Shown here: positions 17,200 through 26,433 of the stretch, piece by piece
Layout: each line of letters begins with the position of its first letter
Position numbering within the stretch: the first letter of the stretch is position 1
NCBI GenBank assembly: GCA_030425925.1
Contig: JAUHZO010000001.1
Span: 1 to 64,000, forward strand
Reading direction: 5' to 3'
DNA: 64,000 nucleotides
Origin: Alphaproteobacteria bacterium
GTDB taxonomy: Bacteria; Pseudomonadota; Alphaproteobacteria; Rhodobacterales; Rhodobacteraceae
The notes under the pieces: model-generated
The model's database searches: none
The model's input: only the letters and a program-made list of their open reading frames with translations
Told to the model about the DNA's origin: nothing
Program-made: the position numbers and the translations under genes

Positions 17200-17248
17200 G
17201 GACGGCGGGCGGGGCGATGTTCCGGCCGAAGGCCGGGACGAGCGCCGG
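17198..17248. repeat. Structured element: constant flank plus variable hairpin
   Basis: A constant run GGGACGGCGGGCGGGGCGAT (from 17199) is followed by hairpin CCGGCC-GAA-GGCCGG (17222-17236) and then GCGCCGGTC. A second copy at 51455-51502 keeps both flanks but has hairpin CGCGCC-GCA-GGCGCG, so the stem differs by compensating changes. Both copies lie just 3-prime of a minus-strand gene, in the same orientation, suggesting an RNA 3-end element. Confidence 0.65.
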
Positions 17249-17257
17249 TCGTCGTCG

Positions 17258-18295
17258 CTACACGGCCGAAAACCCGAACCCGTCCGGCACGGTGTCGCGT
17301 CCTTCCAGCACCAGGTCGGCCATCACTTCGGCCACTTTCGGGGCCATGCCGTAGCCGATCTTGAACCCGCCATTGGCCACGAAATGCCGCGCGCGTCCGG
17401 GCCATGCCCCCAGCAGCGGCGCGCGGGAGCGGGCGCGGGGGCGCACGCCGGCCCAGCGCTCCAGCACCGCCGCGCCATGCAGCGCCGGCAGGGCCGCGAC
17501 GGCGCGGTCGATCAGCCCCTGGCATTGCGCGTCCACGGCGGCGGGATCGTCGAACAGGCGCTCCGAGGTAGAGCCCACGGCCACCGTGCCATCCGCATGA
17601 GGCACGATGTGCAGCCCGTCGACAAAGAGCTGCGGCGCGGCGCCCGCGTCGAACCGCAAGAGCGCCGCCTGCCCCTTCACGCCGTCGCCGACCGGTCGCC
17701 CCAGCGACTCGGTCAGGGCCAGAAGTCCCTGCCAGCCGGTGGCCCAGATCACCGCGCCCTCGTCCGGACCGTCGGGCAGGATGTCGATGCCGCGCACCCG
17801 CAGCGCCGCGGCCAGGGCGGCGCAGGCGCGGCGGGGGTGCATGCGCGCGCTCAGCGTGTCGCGGATCAGGACGCCGGTGGGGCTTGCCGGGGCGAAGCCG
17901 CCCGCCGCCTCCTGCGGCACCACCTCCCACACCGCGTGATGCTGCCAGAGCGCGCGCGCCGTTTCGGTGCGCTGCCGGGCGAGCGCCAGCGCCGCCGCGT
18001 CGGCCACGGGCTGCAACCGCCCGGTGCGGCCATAGCCCGGCGAGACGCCGCCTTCCGCCTCGACCGCGGCCCAGAAGCCCTCGGCCATCAGCAGGCTGTC
18101 CAACTGGAAGGCTTTCTTGGGGTTCCAGGTCTCGGGCACATGCGGGGCGAGCGCGCCCACCAGCCCGCCCGACGCGCCGGCCCCGGGGCCCGCCGGGTCG
18201 ATCACCTGCACACGGGCACCGCGGCGGGCGCAGACCCAGGCGATGGACAGTCCGAAAATGCCCGCGCCGCGCACCGTCACATCCGCTCTTGCCAT
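17258..18295 (-). CDS. FAD-dependent oxidoreductase, probable MnmC oxidoreductase half
   Basis: A 345-residue D-amino-acid-oxidase-fold protein. It opens with a dinucleotide site (TVRGAGIFGLSIAWVCARRGARVQVID), then GAGASGGLVGALAPHVPETWNPKK, and ends with ANGGFKIGYGMAPK, the FAD C-terminal loop. The ALAPH segment and the divergent mnmD partner suggest it is the FAD half of the bifunctional tRNA-modification enzyme MnmC, which removes the carboxymethyl group from cmnm5s2U34. It could instead be a glycine oxidase-like enzyme. Only 39 bp separate the two divergent genes. Confidence 0.75.
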   Translation of the reverse strand: MARADVTVRGAGIFGLSIAWVCARRGARVQVIDPAGPGAGASGGLVGALAPHVPETWNPKKAFQLDSLLMAEGFWAAVEAEGGVSPGYGRTGRLQPVADAAALALARQRTETARALWQHHAVWEVVPQEAAGGFAPASPTGVLIRDTLSARMHPRRACAALAAALRVRGIDILPDGPDEGAVIWATGWQGLLALTESLGRPVGDGVKGQAALLRFDAGAAPQLFVDGLHIVPHADGTVAVGSTSERLFDDPAAVDAQCQGLIDRAVAALPALHGAAVLERWAGVRPRARSRAPLLGAWPGRARHFVANGGFKIGYGMAPKVAEVMADLVLEGRDTVPDGFGFSAV

Positions 18296-18334
18296 TGCCG
18301 CCGCTCCGTTTCACACCAGTGCGATCCTTAGCGC

Positions 18335-19021
18335 ATGGGGCCTGCGATGGACCAGCCATTCTGGCGCGGCACGGTGCCGGTGTCGCCGCGTTTCGACGAC
18401 CCGTATTATTCGCTCGAAGACGGGCTGGCCGAGACGCGCCATGTGTTTCTGCAGGGCAACGGGCTGCCCGGGCGCTTTCGCGACGGGTTTCATATCGCCG
18501 AGCTGGGCTTTGGCACCGGGCTGAACCTGCTGGCCGCGCTCGACCTCTGGCGCGCCAGCGGCCAGGGCGGGGTGCTGCGCTATACCAGCTTCGAGGCCTA
18601 CCCGCTGCCGCCCGAGGCGATGCGGCAGGCGCAGGCGGCGTTCCCCGAACTGCGCCCCCTGGCCTGCGAGCTGGCTCCGCACTGGCGGCAGGGCGCGATG
18701 CAGATCGCCCTGCCGGACCTGTCGCTGCACGTGATCGCCGGCGATGCGCGCCAGACCCTGCCCGACTGGGAAGGCCAGGCCGATGCCTGGTTCCTCGACG
18801 GGTTCGCCCCGGCCAGAAATCCGGAATTGTGGGAACCGGCCCTGTTGCGGCAGGTCGCCCGGCACATGGCCCCCGGGGGCACGGCGGCGACCTACAGCGC
18901 CGCCGGCGATGTGCGCCGGGCACTGGCGGCGGCAGGGCTTGAGGTCACCCGCCGCCCCGGATACGGACGCAAGCGGCACATGACCACCGCGCACAAGCCG
19001 CAAGAGGCCGCCTCCGCATGA
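18335..19021 (+). CDS. mnmD: tRNA (mnm5s2U34) methyltransferase MnmD
   Basis: A 228-residue SAM-dependent methyltransferase of the DUF752/MnmC N-terminal type, which makes the last step of mnm5s2U at the wobble base of certain tRNAs. Seen are SPRFDDPYYS near the N-terminus, the SAM loop IAELGFGTGLNLLAAL, the TSFEAYPL segment after strand beta2, and the DAWFLDGFAPARNPELW motif characteristic of MnmD. An in-frame ATG at 18347 is an alternative start. It overlaps the following transporter by four bases and diverges from the FAD oxidoreductase that probably supplies its substrate. Confidence 0.92.
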   Translation: MGPAMDQPFWRGTVPVSPRFDDPYYSLEDGLAETRHVFLQGNGLPGRFRDGFHIAELGFGTGLNLLAALDLWRASGQGGVLRYTSFEAYPLPPEAMRQAQAAFPELRPLACELAPHWRQGAMQIALPDLSLHVIAGDARQTLPDWEGQADAWFLDGFAPARNPELWEPALLRQVARHMAPGGTAATYSAAGDVRRALAAAGLEVTRRPGYGRKRHMTTAHKPQEAASA

Positions 19022-19884
19022 AAGACCAGAACATCCCGCTTGGCATCTGGCTGATGGTGGCCACAACGCTTGTCTTTGCACTGCAGGACGGCATCTCGCG
19101 CCACCTGGCCAGCGCCTACAACGTGCCCATGGTGGTGATGATCCGCTACTGGTTCTTTGCCGCCTTCGTGCTGGTCATCGCGGCGCGCAAGGCCGGCGGG
19201 CTGCGCCAGGCCGCCCGGACGGCGCAGCCGCTGGTGCAGGCCTTTCGCGGCGTGCTGCTGGCGGTGGAAATCAACGTGATGGTGCTGGCCTTTGTCTATC
19301 TGGGGCTGGTGGAGAGCCATGCGGTCTTTGCCTCCTACCCGTTGCTGATCGCGGCCCTGTCGGGCCCCATCCTGGGCGAGCATGTGGGCTGGCGGCGCTG
19401 GCTGGCCATCGTGGTGGGGTTTGTCGGCGTGCTGATCATCCTGCAGCCCGACCAGGGGGTGTTTTCACCCTATGCCGCGATCCCGCTTCTGGCGGCGCTG
19501 ATGTTCGCGCTGTACGGGTTGCTGACCCGCTACGTGGCGCGGCAGGACAGCGCGGCCACGTCGTTCTTCTGGACCGGCACGGTGGGGGCGGCGGTGGCCA
19601 CGGTGATCGGCCTGTGGTTCTGGCAGGAGATGAGCCCCGCCGACTGGGCCTGGATGGGCGCGCTCTGCGTGACCGGTGCGACGGGGCACTACCTTCTGAT
19701 CCGCTGCTACGAGGTGGCCGAGGCCAGCGCGGTGCAGCCCTTTGCCTATCTGCAACTGCCCTTTGCCGCCTCCATCGGCCTTGTGATCTTTGGCGAGACG
19801 ATCCGGCCCAACGTGGCGCTTGGCGCCGCGCTGATCGTGGCGGCGGGGCTGTTCACGCTGTGGCGGTCACGGGTAAAGGGCTGA
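19018..19884 (+). CDS. EamA/DMT-family transporter
   Basis: A 288-residue inner-membrane protein with about ten hydrophobic helices arranged as two EamA repeats (roughly residues 8-140 and 150-285), as in drug/metabolite exporters and nucleoside or amino acid effluxers. It starts inside the end of mnmD (ATGA overlap). Residues such as GPILGEHVGWRRWLAIVVGFVGVL, where the Glu-His follows a helix end, are typical. The substrate cannot be predicted. The 3-prime flank has a 10-bp-stem hairpin. Confidence 0.9.
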   Translation: MKDQNIPLGIWLMVATTLVFALQDGISRHLASAYNVPMVVMIRYWFFAAFVLVIAARKAGGLRQAARTAQPLVQAFRGVLLAVEINVMVLAFVYLGLVESHAVFASYPLLIAALSGPILGEHVGWRRWLAIVVGFVGVLIILQPDQGVFSPYAAIPLLAALMFALYGLLTRYVARQDSAATSFFWTGTVGAAVATVIGLWFWQEMSPADWAWMGALCVTGATGHYLLIRCYEVAEASAVQPFAYLQLPFAASIGLVIFGETIRPNVALGAALIVAAGLFTLWRSRVKG

Positions 19885-19981
19885 GGTGCCGGGCGTTTCC
19901 CGGCGCTTGTCGGCCTGTCGGGCGCGTGGTTTTCCCTGGATCCGGGTTTTTGCTGTATGTCGGTTTTTGCCCTCTCCCTGA

Positions 19982-20004
19982 CCCTCTCCCCCAAGGGGAG
20001 AGGG
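19982..20004. terminator. Terminator-like hairpin between convergent genes
   Basis: CCCTCTCCCC-CAA-GGGGAGAGGG forms a perfect 10-bp stem with a 3-base loop between the ends of the EamA transporter and lytic transglycosylase genes. There is no U-tract on either side, so it may be a transcript-end stabiliser or a dispersed repeat rather than an intrinsic terminator. Confidence 0.5.
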
Positions 20005-20050
20005 GACGAGTTGCGCGGGGGTGGCGGGGATGTGCCGAAAGGTGGTGGGG

Positions 20051-22015
20051 TCAGTCCGTTGCCAGTTCGATCACCGGCAGGGTGCTGCCGGTCAGTTCGG
20101 CGCTGAAGGGGACCGGGTGCGGGGGAAGGCCCAGGCGGGCGCGGTAGACCGGCAGGCTTTCGGCCACCCGCATCACGTAGTTGCGCGTCTCTTCAAAGGG
20201 GATCAGTTCGATCCAGTCGATCACGTCGACCTCGCCCTTGCGCGGGTCGCCGCGACGCTCCATCCATTGCAGCGGCCGGCCCGGACCGGCGTTGTAGCCG
20301 GCCGACATCATCACCACGTTGCCGTCGAACCGGCGCGACAGCGACGCCAGGTATTCCGACCCCAGTTGCGCGTTGTAGGCGGGATCGCTGAACAGCCGGT
20401 CGCCGTCATAGTCCAGCCCCAGCCAGCCCGACACCTCGCGCGCCGTGCCCGGCATCAGCTGCATGAAGCCCCGCGCCCCCACACCCGAGCGCACCACCGG
20501 GTCGAACTCGGATTCGCGCCGGGCGATGGCAAGGACCAGTTCCCGTGGCACCGGAAAGCTGCCCTCGGTCACAACGGGGTGCAGCGCGTAATACGGCGCG
20601 TGCAGTTCCAGACCGGCCTGCGCGGCGCGCTTGCCCAGCATGACCTGGATATGGGGGTGACCCATCTGTTGCAGCATCTCGCCCATCTGGCCGATCTGGT
20701 CGCGCTCCAGCGACTCGGCCAGATGGGTGAGGAACCGCTCGCCCAGCCCGGTCTCGCCCGCGGCCAGCAGCACGATCGCGGCGCGGAAGACCGGGCTTTG
20801 GGTAAAGGACGCCTCGCGCCAGTCGGGAAACGCCTCGGTGCCCGACAACGCGGGGTCGGGCGGCAGCCCCGCCTTTTCGGCGGCCAGCAGCCCGTAGAAC
20901 GAGGTCTGCCAGCGACCGCCGGCGGCATAGGCGGCCTGCGCCGCGGCGTCATCGCCGGTCGCCTCCAGCGCGCGGCCCAGCCAGTACCCGGCCCGGCCCA
21001 GCGAGATCGGGGTGAACACCGCCTCTCCGAACCGTTCGAAATGCGTCACGGCGTCGGCCGGCCGGTCGAGAAAGCGCAGCGCGACATAGCCCGCCAGCCA
21101 TTCCAGCGCGGCGTAATCGTCGCCGCCCAGAAGATGGTGCGCGGCGGCGATGCGGTAGGCCTCGTCATAGGCCCCGTCGCCCAGGCGCTCCCGCGCCAGG
21201 TCCAGCCGCTGTGGCGCCCAGGCCCAGGGCTCGCCCAGCGCCTCGCGGCTGCCCGAGCGTTCCAGCAACAACTCGATCGCGTCGCTGTCGCGCCGCTTGC
21301 GCACCCGCCAGAGGAACCGCTCAAACGCCAGGCCCGGGTGGTCGGCCAGATGGGAGGGCACGGCCTCGATCCGCGCATCCACGCCAGCGGCGCTGGTGCG
21401 CAGGGCCAGCCGGGCCTCGGCCAGTTTCTGCCAGTCCTCGTCGAGAAGCGGTACCATGGCGCTGCCGTTCTGGGTCCAGCCGCGCCACAGCGCCATGTCG
21501 GCGCGCGCCACGTGGTGATCGGCCAGAAGCGGGCCCCAGTCTTCTAGAAAGGCGCGGCGTTCGTCGGCGCTCAGCGCCAGGGTGCGCCAGGCCAGTACGA
21601 TGTCCAGCTCGGCCGCGCCACGTTCGCCCGCGGCCAGATGCGCCCGGGCCAGCGCCAGCGCGCCGGTTCCGGTCTGCGGCAGGTGATCGCCGAAGAAGGC
21701 CCGCACCTGGTCGGGCGGGGCGGCGTCAAAGGCGGCTTCGCTCTTTTCCCGCAAATAGGGCATGCCGGGCCAGTCGGGATTGCGGGTGACAAAATCCAGC
21801 GCCTGGGCGGCATCGCCACGCCCGGCGCGCAGATAATGCCACAGGATGACATCCACCGATTCCGGCCCGTCGGCGCGCGCGGCGATGCGCGCCGCGGCCC
21901 AGTCGCCATCGCGCATGGCCTGCATCGCGCGCGCCAGCCCCTGGCCCTGGGGCTCTTGCGCGGGGGCACAAAGCGGGATGAGAAGCACCAGAAGAACCGA
22001 CAGAAGACGCGACAT
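20051..22015 (-). CDS. Soluble lytic murein transglycosylase
   Basis: A 654-residue exported enzyme cleaves the glycan strands of peptidoglycan to give 1,6-anhydromuropeptides. A signal peptide covers residues 1-20 (ending CAPAQ). A long helical, TPR-like superhelix occupies about residues 25-470. The C-terminal SLT domain carries the catalytic Glu in ARRESEFDP (about residue 501), [13 protein letters not shown] and [11 protein letters not shown], all diagnostic of Slt70-type enzymes. The start at 22015 precedes the signal peptide; an upstream in-frame start would add an implausible leader. It diverges from dapA. Confidence 0.93.
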   Translation of the reverse strand: MSRLLSVLLVLLIPLCAPAQEPQGQGLARAMQAMRDGDWAAARIAARADGPESVDVILWHYLRAGRGDAAQALDFVTRNPDWPGMPYLREKSEAAFDAAPPDQVRAFFGDHLPQTGTGALALARAHLAAGERGAAELDIVLAWRTLALSADERRAFLEDWGPLLADHHVARADMALWRGWTQNGSAMVPLLDEDWQKLAEARLALRTSAAGVDARIEAVPSHLADHPGLAFERFLWRVRKRRDSDAIELLLERSGSREALGEPWAWAPQRLDLARERLGDGAYDEAYRIAAAHHLLGGDDYAALEWLAGYVALRFLDRPADAVTHFERFGEAVFTPISLGRAGYWLGRALEATGDDAAAQAAYAAGGRWQTSFYGLLAAEKAGLPPDPALSGTEAFPDWREASFTQSPVFRAAIVLLAAGETGLGERFLTHLAESLERDQIGQMGEMLQQMGHPHIQVMLGKRAAQAGLELHAPYYALHPVVTEGSFPVPRELVLAIARRESEFDPVVRSGVGARGFMQLMPGTAREVSGWLGLDYDGDRLFSDPAYNAQLGSEYLASLSRRFDGNVVMMSAGYNAGPGRPLQWMERRGDPRKGEVDVIDWIELIPFEETRNYVMRVAESLPVYRARLGLPPHPVPFSAELTGSTLPVIELATD

Positions 22016-22153
22016 GATCTTGCATTCTTGCCCTTGAAAAGGAATAGACGCGTCCTGAGGATATCGCCGCGCCGGACGGGGGCAATTCACATTCCCCGGC
22101 GCAGGCGGAAATCCCCGCTGTCGCAGTCCGAAGCCCTAGAGGAGGAGCGTGAG

Positions 22154-23029
22154 ATGTTCAAAGGATCGATGCCGGCCCTGGTCACGCCGTTCAAGAACGG
22201 TGCCGTGGATTTCGACACGCTCAAACGGCTGGTGGACTGGCACGTGGCCGAGGGCAGCCACGGCCTGGTGCCGGTGGGCACGACGGGCGAAAGCCCGACG
22301 TTGAGCCATGACGAGCACGAACAGGTGATCGAATGTGTCGTCGAGCACGCGGCGGGCCGGCTGCCGGTGATCGCGGGTGCAGGCTCGAACAACACGGACG
22401 AGGCGGTGCGCTTTGTGCAGCACGCCGCCCGGGTGGGTGCCGATGGCGCGCTGGTGGTCACGCCGTATTACAACAAGCCCACGCAGGCGGGGCTGATCGC
22501 GCATTTCACCGCGCTGCATGACTGTGCCGAGATCCCGATCATCATCTACAACATCCCCGGCCGGTCGGTGGTGGACATGTCGCCCGACACCATGGGCGAA
22601 CTGGCGAAACTGCCGCGGATCGTGGGCGTCAAGGACGCCACCGGCGATCTGGCGCGGGTGTGCCAGCAGCGGATCACCTGCGGGACCGATTTCATCCAGC
22701 TGTCGGGCGAAGATGCCACGGCGCATGGCTTCAACGCGCAGGGCGGGACGGGCTGCATCTCGGTCACGGCCAATGTGGCGCCGCGGCTGTGTTCGGAACT
22801 GCAGGCGGCCTGCCTCGCGGGCGATTACGGCAAGGCGCTGGCGCTGCAGGACCGGCTGATGCCGCTGCACCAGGCGATCTTTACCGAGCCGGGCCTGTGC
22901 GGCGCGAAATACGGCATGGCGCGGCTGGGTCTGTGCGAGGAAGAGGTGCGGATGCCGCTGGTGCCGCTGACCGAGCCCACCCGCGCCAGGATGGACGCGG
23001 CCCTGCGCCATGCCGGGCTGATGAACTGA
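22154..23029 (+). CDS. dapA: 4-hydroxy-tetrahydrodipicolinate synthase
   Basis: DapA condenses pyruvate with aspartate semialdehyde, the first committed step to diaminopimelate and lysine. The 291-residue TIM-barrel protein has [17 protein letters not shown], the YYNKPTQAG segment with the catalytic Tyr, and the Schiff-base Lys in [10 protein letters not shown]. Length is standard. The ATG is preceded by a strong AGGAGG. A textbook intrinsic terminator follows four bases after the stop, so it is probably a single-gene transcript. dapB is also in this window at 32504-33322. Confidence 0.96.
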   Translation: MFKGSMPALVTPFKNGAVDFDTLKRLVDWHVAEGSHGLVPVGTTGESPTLSHDEHEQVIECVVEHAAGRLPVIAGAGSNNTDEAVRFVQHAARVGADGALVVTPYYNKPTQAGLIAHFTALHDCAEIPIIIYNIPGRSVVDMSPDTMGELAKLPRIVGVKDATGDLARVCQQRITCGTDFIQLSGEDATAHGFNAQGGTGCISVTANVAPRLCSELQAACLAGDYGKALALQDRLMPLHQAIFTEPGLCGAKYGMARLGLCEEEVRMPLVPLTEPTRARMDAALRHAGLMN

Positions 23030-23032
23030 CGC

Positions 23033-23060
23033 AAAAAGGCCGGGCGATGCCCGGCCTTTT
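23033..23060 (+). terminator. Intrinsic terminator of dapA
   Basis: AAAAAGGCCGGGC-GAT-GCCCGGCCTTTT: an 11-12 bp stem with a 3-base loop and a T tract, four bases after the dapA stop. Confidence 0.95.
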
Positions 23061-23069
23061 CCTGAAACA

Positions 23070-23094
23070 TGCGGCGGGGTGAACCCCGCCCTAC
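23070..23094. repeat. REP-like 25-bp hairpin unit
   Basis: Same 25-bp unit as at 7470, orientation TGCGGCGGGGTGAACCCCGC then CCTAC, between the dapA terminator and the convergent M16 peptidase gene. Confidence 0.85.
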
Positions 23095-23101
23095 GGCGGT
23101 G

Positions 23102-24421
23102 TCACTGGCCGATCACGCCGCCCTCCAGCCCCACCGGCTGGCCCACCACGACAAAATGCAGCGCCTCGGGCCGGACCAGTTCGGCGGCGACGCGGCGCAG
23201 GTCGTCCACGGTCAGCGCGGCGATGCGGGCATTGCGGGTCGTGACATATTCCGGCGTCAGATCGTCCAGCTGCATGCCCACGAGGATCCGGGCAATCGCG
23301 CGGTTGCTGTCGAACCGCAGCGGATAGGCCCCGGTCAGGTAGGTCTTGGCGCGCTCCAGTTCCGCTTCGCCGACGGCGTCGCGGGCCATCCGCTCCCATT
23401 CCGCGCGGATCACCGCGACCGTCTCGGCAATGCGGTCATTGGCCGAGGCCACACGCCCCATGTAAAGCGCGGCATGGTCCTTGGGCACGAGATAGGAATA
23501 CACCCCGTAGGTCAGCCCGCGCTTTTCCCGCACCTCTTCCATCAGCCGCGCCTCGAACCCGCTGCCGCCAAGGATTTCGTTCATCACGTAGGCGGCAAAG
23601 AAATCCGGGTGGTGGCGGTCCATCCCGGCATGGCCGAACACGGCCACCGATTGCGGCGTGTCGAAGGGGATCACCGTCACCCCGCCCTCGGTCACCACCT
23701 CCACCGGCTGCGGCATCGGCGCGCCGGTCTGCGGCAGGTCCGACAGCAGGGCGTCGAGCAGCGTCCCCAGCGCTTCGGCCGAGATGTCGCCCGCGGCGGA
23801 CACATAGACCCGGTCGCGCGCCAGCGCGGCGCGGTGGGCGGCCACGATGTCGTCGCGGGTCAGCGCGGCCACGCTGGCCTCGGTCCCCTCGTACGGGCTG
23901 CCATAGGGGTGGTCGCCGAACAGCATCGCGTCAAAGGCGGCAGAGGCGATGGCATCGGGGTCCTTCAGATCGGAACGGACCGAGGACAGCACCTGCGCCC
24001 GCACCCGTTCCAGCGCCTGCGGCTCGAAGGCCGGTTCCACCAGCGCCGCGCGCAGCAGGCGCACCGCCTCGTCCTGCGTTTCGGTCAGGAAGCTGGCCGA
24101 CACCGCCACGGTGTCGTCGCCCACATCGAAGGACAACCGCGCCGCGATGGCCTCGGCGGCTTCGGCGAAGCCGCGCGCATCCATGCCCGCTGCCCCTTCC
24201 TCCAACAGGCCCACCATCAGGTTCGTGGCACCCCGCTTGCCCGGCGCATCCAGCGACGCGCCGCCCTTGAACCGCAGTTCCAGCGAGACGAAGGGGATTG
24301 TCGGTTCCTCGACCAGCCAGGCCTTGATGCCGCCGGGGCTGGTGACCTCCTGGATCACCATTTCGGCCCGCGCGGTGACGGCGCCCAGCATCAGCGCCAG
24401 GGTCAGGACAAACGTTTTCAT
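23102..24421 (-). CDS. M16-family peptidase homologue, degenerate active site
   Basis: A 439-residue exported protein (signal peptide 1-19, ending TARAE) with the two-lobe M16 fold: FKGGASLDAPGKRGATNLMVGLLEEGA aligns with the catalytic helix of the family, but the zinc motif HxxEH is replaced by NLMVG (about 67-71). It therefore probably does not cut peptides itself. EKRGLTYGVYSYLVP (the R-Y pair of the C-terminal lobe) is retained, as expected for the non-catalytic subunit of a heterodimer. It overlaps the active partner gene by ATGA and the two likely form a periplasmic complex. Confidence 0.9.
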   Translation of the reverse strand: MKTFVLTLALMLGAVTARAEMVIQEVTSPGGIKAWLVEEPTIPFVSLELRFKGGASLDAPGKRGATNLMVGLLEEGAAGMDARGFAEAAEAIAARLSFDVGDDTVAVSASFLTETQDEAVRLLRAALVEPAFEPQALERVRAQVLSSVRSDLKDPDAIASAAFDAMLFGDHPYGSPYEGTEASVAALTRDDIVAAHRAALARDRVYVSAAGDISAEALGTLLDALLSDLPQTGAPMPQPVEVVTEGGVTVIPFDTPQSVAVFGHAGMDRHHPDFFAAYVMNEILGGSGFEARLMEEVREKRGLTYGVYSYLVPKDHAALYMGRVASANDRIAETVAVIRAEWERMARDAVGEAELERAKTYLTGAYPLRFDSNRAIARILVGMQLDDLTPEYVTTRNARIAALTVDDLRRVAAELVRPEALHFVVVGQPVGLEGGVIGQ

Positions 24422-25770
24422 TGCATCACCTCCGTCAGGTCGTCGCCCATCAGGTAACCGGTGACCGATCTGGTCCGGTCGAACACCTGGCGCGCGGCGG
24501 CAAGGATGTCCTCTTCGGTCACCGCCTGCAGCACGTCGGGCCAGGCCTGCACGTCGGCGATGGTCAGCCCCGAGGTCAGCGCATTGCCATAGCGCCGCGC
24601 CAGCCGGTCGATATCGTCGCGGGCATAGATCTGCTGTGCCTTGATCTGGAACTTGATCCGTTCCAGCTGGGCCGCGTCGATGCCGGTGTCGAGAAACTCG
24701 GCAATGACGCGGTCCATCTCGGCCTCGGCCTGTTCCAGGCTGACACCCGCCGCAGGCACCACGATCAGGCCAAAGCTGGTGTCGTCCAGCGAGGTGGCAT
24801 CGTAGAACGCGCCGGCATAGACCGCCGTCTGCGCCTCGAACTGCAGCGCCTGGGTCAGGACCGAGGTCTGCCCGCCGCCCAGCACCTCGGCCAGAAGGGT
24901 CAGCGCGGCGGCGGTTTCCTGCGCACCGGGATCGCGTTCGGGGGCCAGGTAGCTGCGGGTGACATAGGGCTGCGCCACCCGCGGGTCGCGGAACACCATG
25001 CGCCGTTCGGCCAGATGCGCCGGCTCTTCCACGCGCTGGCGCGGGGCCAGGTCGGGATTGGCGGGCAAGGGGCCGTAATGCTGCTCGGCCAGGGCGCGCA
25101 CACCATCGGGCGTCACATCGCCTGCAACGATCAGCACGGCGTTGTTGGGCGCGTAATACTGCCGGTAGAACGCGAGCGCATCGTCAAGGTCCAGCGTCTC
25201 CATCTCGTGCCGCCAGCCGATGATCGGCGTGCCATAGGGATGGTTCATGTACAGCGCGGCATTGCGCTGTTCGCGGAACAACGCGCCGGGATTGTTTTCG
25301 ACACGCTGGTTGCGCTCTTCGATGATGACCTCGCGTTCGGTCAGGATGTCCTCGGGGCCGATCTGCAGTTTGACCATGCGGTCGGCCTCCATCTGCATCA
25401 TCAGCCCCAGACGGTCAGCGGCGACGCGCTGGAAATAGCCGGTGTAATCCAGGCTGGTGAAGGCGTTGTCGCTGCCGCCGTTTTCCGCAACCGTCTTGCT
25501 GAACTCGCCCGGTTCCAGGGTTTCGGTGCCCTTGAACAGCAAATGTTCCAGGAAATGCGCCACCCCGGACACGCCGCGCGGTTCGTCCGCCGATCCGGCG
25601 CGGTACCAGACCATGTGCACCACCACCGGGGCGCGGTGATCTTCGATCACCACCACCTCCATGCCGTTGTCCAGCGTGAAGCTGGTCACCTGTTCGTCGC
25701 CTTTCGCCCCTGCGGGCGCGGTCAAGAGCGACAGGACACAGATGCCGAGCAAAGCCGACATGCGCAACAT
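24418..25770 (-). CDS. Zinc-dependent M16-family peptidase
   Basis: A 450-residue exported peptidase (signal peptide 1-22, TAPAGA). The inverted zinc motif is HFLEH at residues 72-76 and the distal Glu lies in the downstream LTEREVIIEERNQR helix. The C-terminal lobe is standard. It probably degrades peptides or signal fragments in the periplasm with its inactive partner encoded directly downstream (4-bp overlap). The pair follows DUF3035 and lspA, an order I recognise from Rhodobacteraceae, where an envelope-quality role is possible but untested. Confidence 0.93.
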   Translation of the reverse strand: MLRMSALLGICVLSLLTAPAGAKGDEQVTSFTLDNGMEVVVIEDHRAPVVVHMVWYRAGSADEPRGVSGVAHFLEHLLFKGTETLEPGEFSKTVAENGGSDNAFTSLDYTGYFQRVAADRLGLMMQMEADRMVKLQIGPEDILTEREVIIEERNQRVENNPGALFREQRNAALYMNHPYGTPIIGWRHEMETLDLDDALAFYRQYYAPNNAVLIVAGDVTPDGVRALAEQHYGPLPANPDLAPRQRVEEPAHLAERRMVFRDPRVAQPYVTRSYLAPERDPGAQETAAALTLLAEVLGGGQTSVLTQALQFEAQTAVYAGAFYDATSLDDTSFGLIVVPAAGVSLEQAEAEMDRVIAEFLDTGIDAAQLERIKFQIKAQQIYARDDIDRLARRYGNALTSGLTIADVQAWPDVLQAVTEEDILAAARQVFDRTRSVTGYLMGDDLTEVMQ

Positions 25771-25855
25771 CGCAAGCCTCCTCCTGTTACAGATGGATCA
25801 AAGCTACGCCGCGCGGGGCGCGGTTCAAGCAGGCGTGACGGATATGTGAAACCGC

Positions 25856-26380
25856 TCAGCGTGTCGGCGGCGGGGCCGCGGGGGTGCGAATGCCGGCACT
25901 GCGGGCGCGGCGCAGCCAGGCGTAGGGGTCCAGCGACTCGCGGCGATAGGCGCGGTTGTATTCGTCGGTGGGCACCACGCTCCAGGTAAAGAGCGAGCGG
26001 CGGCGGCGGAATTCAAGATCGTCCGAGGCCAGATCCTTGCGGATGTCCGGATCGCGGCCGAAACGGCTGGCGCGGGCCACCAGCGCCTGATCGCCGGCCC
26101 CGATCCCGTCGCCGGGCTGCAACCGGGCCGGGTTGCCCCCCAGAGCCACAACGGCATCTTCCAGCGGTGTCTGGTCGGTGCGGTTGGCCCCGCCCGGGGT
26201 GGGTGCCGGCAGCGCCGACATGTCCTGCGGCTGCTGCAGGGGTTTGCGCGGCACGATGGCGAATTCCTCGGGCTTGCCGCTATTGCTGCGCAGGTCGTGC
26301 AGGGTGATGTCCCGCTCGTACCCGCTGCAGGCCGCCAATCCCGCCACCGCCATCATCGCCGCAAGCCGCAACGCCCGCAT
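25856..26380 (-). CDS. DUF3035-type lipoprotein
   Basis: A 174-residue predicted lipoprotein with lipobox GLAAC (Cys18). After it comes a stretch with DLRSNSGKPEEFAIVPRKPLQQP, a hallmark of the DUF3035 family, which is confined largely to Rhodobacteraceae and relatives. The rest is charged and Pro-rich. Function is unknown. It lies between lspA, the signal peptidase that processes lipoproteins, and the M16 peptidase pair, all on the same strand with short gaps, so it is probably part of one envelope operon. Confidence 0.85.
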   Translation of the reverse strand: MRALRLAAMMAVAGLAACSGYERDITLHDLRSNSGKPEEFAIVPRKPLQQPQDMSALPAPTPGGANRTDQTPLEDAVVALGGNPARLQPGDGIGAGDQALVARASRFGRDPDIRKDLASDDLEFRRRRSLFTWSVVPTDEYNRAYRRESLDPYAWLRRARSAGIRTPAAPPPTR

Positions 26381-26433
26381 CGCACCCTCCAGTTTCGTCC
26401 TGGACCCAGCCTTAACCGATCCAAAAGGCGGCG

